Shown here piece after piece: positions 4,415 to 6,025 of a DNA stretch of 6,025 nt. The notes beneath the pieces were generated by a model. That model was not told where the DNA came from, did not search any database, and saw only the letters and a list, made by a program, of their open reading frames with translations. The stretch comes from CBFDCQ01 sp965603355 (GTDB lineage Bacteria; Hydrogenedentota; CAZGCA01; CBFDCQ01). The stretch is from contig CBFDCQ010000122.1 of NCBI GenBank assembly GCA_965603355.1, forward strand, positions 1 to 6,025, in the 5' to 3' direction. The position numbers and the translations under genes are program-made. The first letter of the stretch is position 1, and the number at the start of each line of letters is the position of its first letter.

Positions 4415-5371
4415 ATGAGTCGAGTATTGGTGACGGGAGGAGCGGGATTCATCGGGTCGCACCTCGTTGAGAGGCTTCTCGATCAGGGGCACGCGGTTAT
4501 ATGCCTGGATAACTTCAACGACTATTACAGCCCGCAGCTCAAGCGCAACAACGTCGCCGCGTTTGCTGACAAGCCTAACGTGGAGGTCGTCGAGGGCGAT
4601 ATACGTGACGAGGCGTTTCTCGACAAGACGTTCACCGAGATGCGCCCGAATGAGATAGTCCATCTTGCCGCTATGGTCGGTGTCAGACCGTCGCTTACGC
4701 AGCCGCGCCTGTACGAGGAAGTGAACGGGATGGGTACGCTCAACCTGCTCGAGATGAGCAGGAAGCATGAACTTGAGAACTTCGTTTTCGGCTCGTCGTC
4801 TTCCGTCTATGGCGTGAACAGCAAGGTCCCGTTCAGCCCGGACGACCCGATCGCGTTCCCGATATCGCCGTACGCGGCCACCAAACGCGCCAACGAGCTC
4901 ATGTGCCACACCTACCACCACCTTTACGGGATGAAAATCACCTGTCTGCGGTTCTTCACCGTTTACGGACCGAGGCAGCGGCCGGACCTGGCGATACGCA
5001 AGTTCACAAACCTGATAGAGCGCGGCGAGCCGGTGCCGGTGTACGGCGACGGCACGTTCAAGAGGGACTACACGTACGTTGACGACATTATGCAGGGTGT
5101 GCTCAGCGCGCTCGACCGGAAGTTCGATTTCGAGATATTCAACCTCGGCGAGTCACAGGTGACGGAGACTCTCGAGCTTGTGCGGCTCATAGAGAGCGCG
5201 CTCGGCAAGAAGGCCAATGTCGAGCATGTGCCGGTCCAGCCGGGGGATGTGCCTATAACGTACGCCGATATCGATAAGTCCAGGAAAGTGCTCGGGTACG
5301 ATCCGCAGATCAAGATCGAGGAGGGGATACCTCTGTTCGTCGACTGGTTTCGCGCACAGAAGGATGTGTGA
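4415..5371 (+). CDS. SDR-family NAD-dependent nucleotide-sugar epimerase/dehydratase (UDP-glucuronate 4-epimerase-like)
   Basis: The product is an extended short-chain dehydrogenase acting on a nucleotide-activated sugar, probably for a surface polysaccharide. Over 318 residues, GGAGFIGSH (8-16) is the NAD-binding loop, D32 in LDNF binds the ribose, and GDIRD (61-65) and HLAAMVGVRPS (83-93) follow. SSSSVYG (127-133) gives the catalytic Ser, and Y153-x3-K157 in SPYAATK is the catalytic pair. LRFFTVYGPRQRPD (178-191) and KRDYTYVDDI (216-225) are typical of sugar-nucleotide binding. DNFNDYYSPQLKRNN and AAMVGVRPS resemble UDP-glucuronate 4-epimerases most, but UDP-glucose 4-epimerase or a 4,6-dehydratase is not excluded. 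ATG 4415 follows AGGAAGGA and starts right before the Rossmann strand. An upstream in-frame TTG (4307) overlaps the promoter and is rejected. It appears monocistronic. Confidence 0.9.
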   Translation: MSRVLVTGGAGFIGSHLVERLLDQGHAVICLDNFNDYYSPQLKRNNVAAFADKPNVEVVEGDIRDEAFLDKTFTEMRPNEIVHLAAMVGVRPSLTQPRLYEEVNGMGTLNLLEMSRKHELENFVFGSSSSVYGVNSKVPFSPDDPIAFPISPYAATKRANELMCHTYHHLYGMKITCLRFFTVYGPRQRPDLAIRKFTNLIERGEPVPVYGDGTFKRDYTYVDDIMQGVLSALDRKFDFEIFNLGESQVTETLELVRLIESALGKKANVEHVPVQPGDVPITYADIDKSRKVLGYDPQIKIEEGIPLFVDWFRAQKDV

Positions 5372-5408
5372 ACGACCAGCCAAAGGTGGCGCCGGCGCAC
5401 AGAATTGA

Positions 5409-5432
5409 GGGCGGTTCGCGAACCGTCCCACC
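5409..5432 (-). repeat. REP element, subfamily C, diverged, inverted
   Basis: Arms GGGCGGTTC (5409-5417) and GAACCGTCC (5420-5428) pair over 9 bp with one G/T wobble around a 2-nt loop. It is close to the two copies inside the transposase gene, but the GTAG head has become GGTG. It lies 37 bp after the epimerase stop and may lower readthrough, though there is no T-tract. Confidence 0.7.
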
Positions 5433-5549
5433 CTGCCTGGCTCGAACCCCCAGACGTCCTCAACACGCTGCCCGCGACCAGACTGCTCAAAGCCCTGAAA
5501 CGCGCCCAGTAAAGCAAGCGAAATCTATCGATTAGGGCGGTCAGGGATC

Positions 5550-5581
5550 AGTGAACCTTCCGGTGGAGTCCGTCGTATACT
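5550..5581 (+). promoter_or_regulatory. Weak candidate promoter for the pseudopilin gene
   Basis: TATACT (5576-5581) is a good -10-like hexamer. The only -35-like partner is a poor TGAACC (5552-5557) at 18 bp. If real, the leader is about 40 nt and contains GGGAG (5611-5615), 9 nt before the ATG. Confidence 0.25.
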
Positions 5582-5624
5582 GTAATATGGGAGTTGCACA
5601 TCAGCGACACGGGAGAGTCCAGAA

Positions 5625-6025
5625 ATGAGACGCGACGGTTTCACACTGGTAGAACTTGTTGTGGTTATCGTTATCATATGCCTTCTCGTGGCGATATTCC
5701 TGCCTGCAATGGCCCGGCGGCGCGACGCTGCGCGCCGTACGGCCTGCCTCAAGAATCTGAAGCAGATAGCTTTGGCATTTCATATGTATGCCGCTGATAA
5801 CGATGAGCGGCGGCCACCGATGAAGGTGAGGGACTGCAACGGCGAGGTTCTGGTCTGGTCAACGATCTTTGAGCCGAACGCTCTATACCCCGACTATCTG
5901 ACAGACTGGGAGTTGCTTGTTTGTCCGAGTGGCGGAAGAGGCAAGACCGCGGTGGAGCTGTGGGACGAGGGCGAGACCATCTCACCTCACTGGAAGGCTT
6001 GGTCCGGCACGGGCGACGGGATCGT
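5625..6025 (+). CDS. Type II secretion/type IV pilus pseudopilin (prepilin-type N-terminal domain), 3' end outside window
   Basis: The start is a prepilin signal: a basic leader MRRDG, then the FTLVE cleavage/methylation motif with cleavage predicted between G5 and F6 and the conserved Glu at mature position 5 (E10). A hydrophobic helix (about 11-29) follows, ending FLPAMARRR. The segment CLKNLKQIALAFHMYAADNDE (about 41-61) and LYPDYLTDWELLVCPS (about 87-102) are typical of the large, abundant pseudopilin-like families of Armatimonadota, Planctomycetota and related phyla. These have a globular periplasmic domain of unknown ligand. It would be processed by a prepilin peptidase at the inner membrane. 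ATG 5625 is fixed by the motif and by GGGAG 9 nt upstream. 133 codons are visible. The full length and exact subfamily cannot be seen. Confidence 0.92.
   Translation, partial: MRRDGFTLVELVVVIVIICLLVAIFLPAMARRRDAARRTACLKNLKQIALAFHMYAADNDERRPPMKVRDCNGEVLVWSTIFEPNALYPDYLTDWELLVCPSGGRGKTAVELWDEGETISPHWKAWSGTGDGI

Noticed and set aside
4118..4921. - strand open frame opposite the maf end and epimerase start
   Set aside because: It covers the REP cluster and the promoter region and shows no family motif. The + strand epimerase is unambiguous.
5532..5560. Possible further decayed REP (TTAGGGCGGTC...)
   Set aside because: Only the head and the first arm resemble subfamily C; the second arm does not pair.

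Overview
This window looks like chromosomal DNA from a moderately GC-rich, Gram-negative-type (diderm) bacterium. A LolA-type lipoprotein carrier argues for an outer membrane. DivIVA argues for a lineage that places polar or septal proteins in the Firmicutes/Actinobacteria/Deinococcus manner. The last gene is a 'FTLVE' pseudopilin whose 'CLKNLKQIALAFHMYAADNDE' region resembles the large pseudopilin families of Armatimonadota, Planctomycetota and related uncultured phyla. Armatimonadota or a neighbouring candidate phylum is my best guess, at low to moderate confidence. All supported genes lie on the + strand.

Layout: 3-158 is the 3' end of an unidentified gene. 159-331 is an intergenic block packed with four short hairpin repeats. 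332-1138 is proC (pyrroline-5-carboxylate reductase), followed after 18 bp by divIVA (1157-1678). 1763-2362 is a REP-associated tyrosine transposase (RAYT). 2423-3175 is a LolA-like carrier, overlapped by a small DUF123/GIY-YIG-like gene (3123-3569), with a Maf nucleotide pyrophosphatase starting 2 bp later (3572-4177). These three are probably one operon. 4178-4414 holds three more hairpin repeats and a good sigma-70-like promoter for an SDR-family nucleotide-sugar epimerase (4415-5371). 5372-5624 carries one more repeat, and a type IV/II pseudopilin gene runs off the right edge from 5625.

The most interesting system is the RAYT and its hairpins. Eight or nine short GTAG-plus-palindrome elements, the usual form of RAYT-linked REP sequences, lie in this 6 kb in at least three sequence subfamilies and in both orientations, often as inverted pairs. 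Two identical 25-bp copies in opposite orientation lie inside the RAYT reading frame. One is in the loop after the HUH motif and the other encodes part of the C-terminal tail. Arm differences between elements are compensated on the other arm, which implies that the hairpin itself is maintained. The remaining genes are household functions (proline synthesis, cell-pole organisation, lipoprotein export, nucleotide-pool hygiene, sugar-nucleotide synthesis, pilus or secretion) without an obvious joint pathway.
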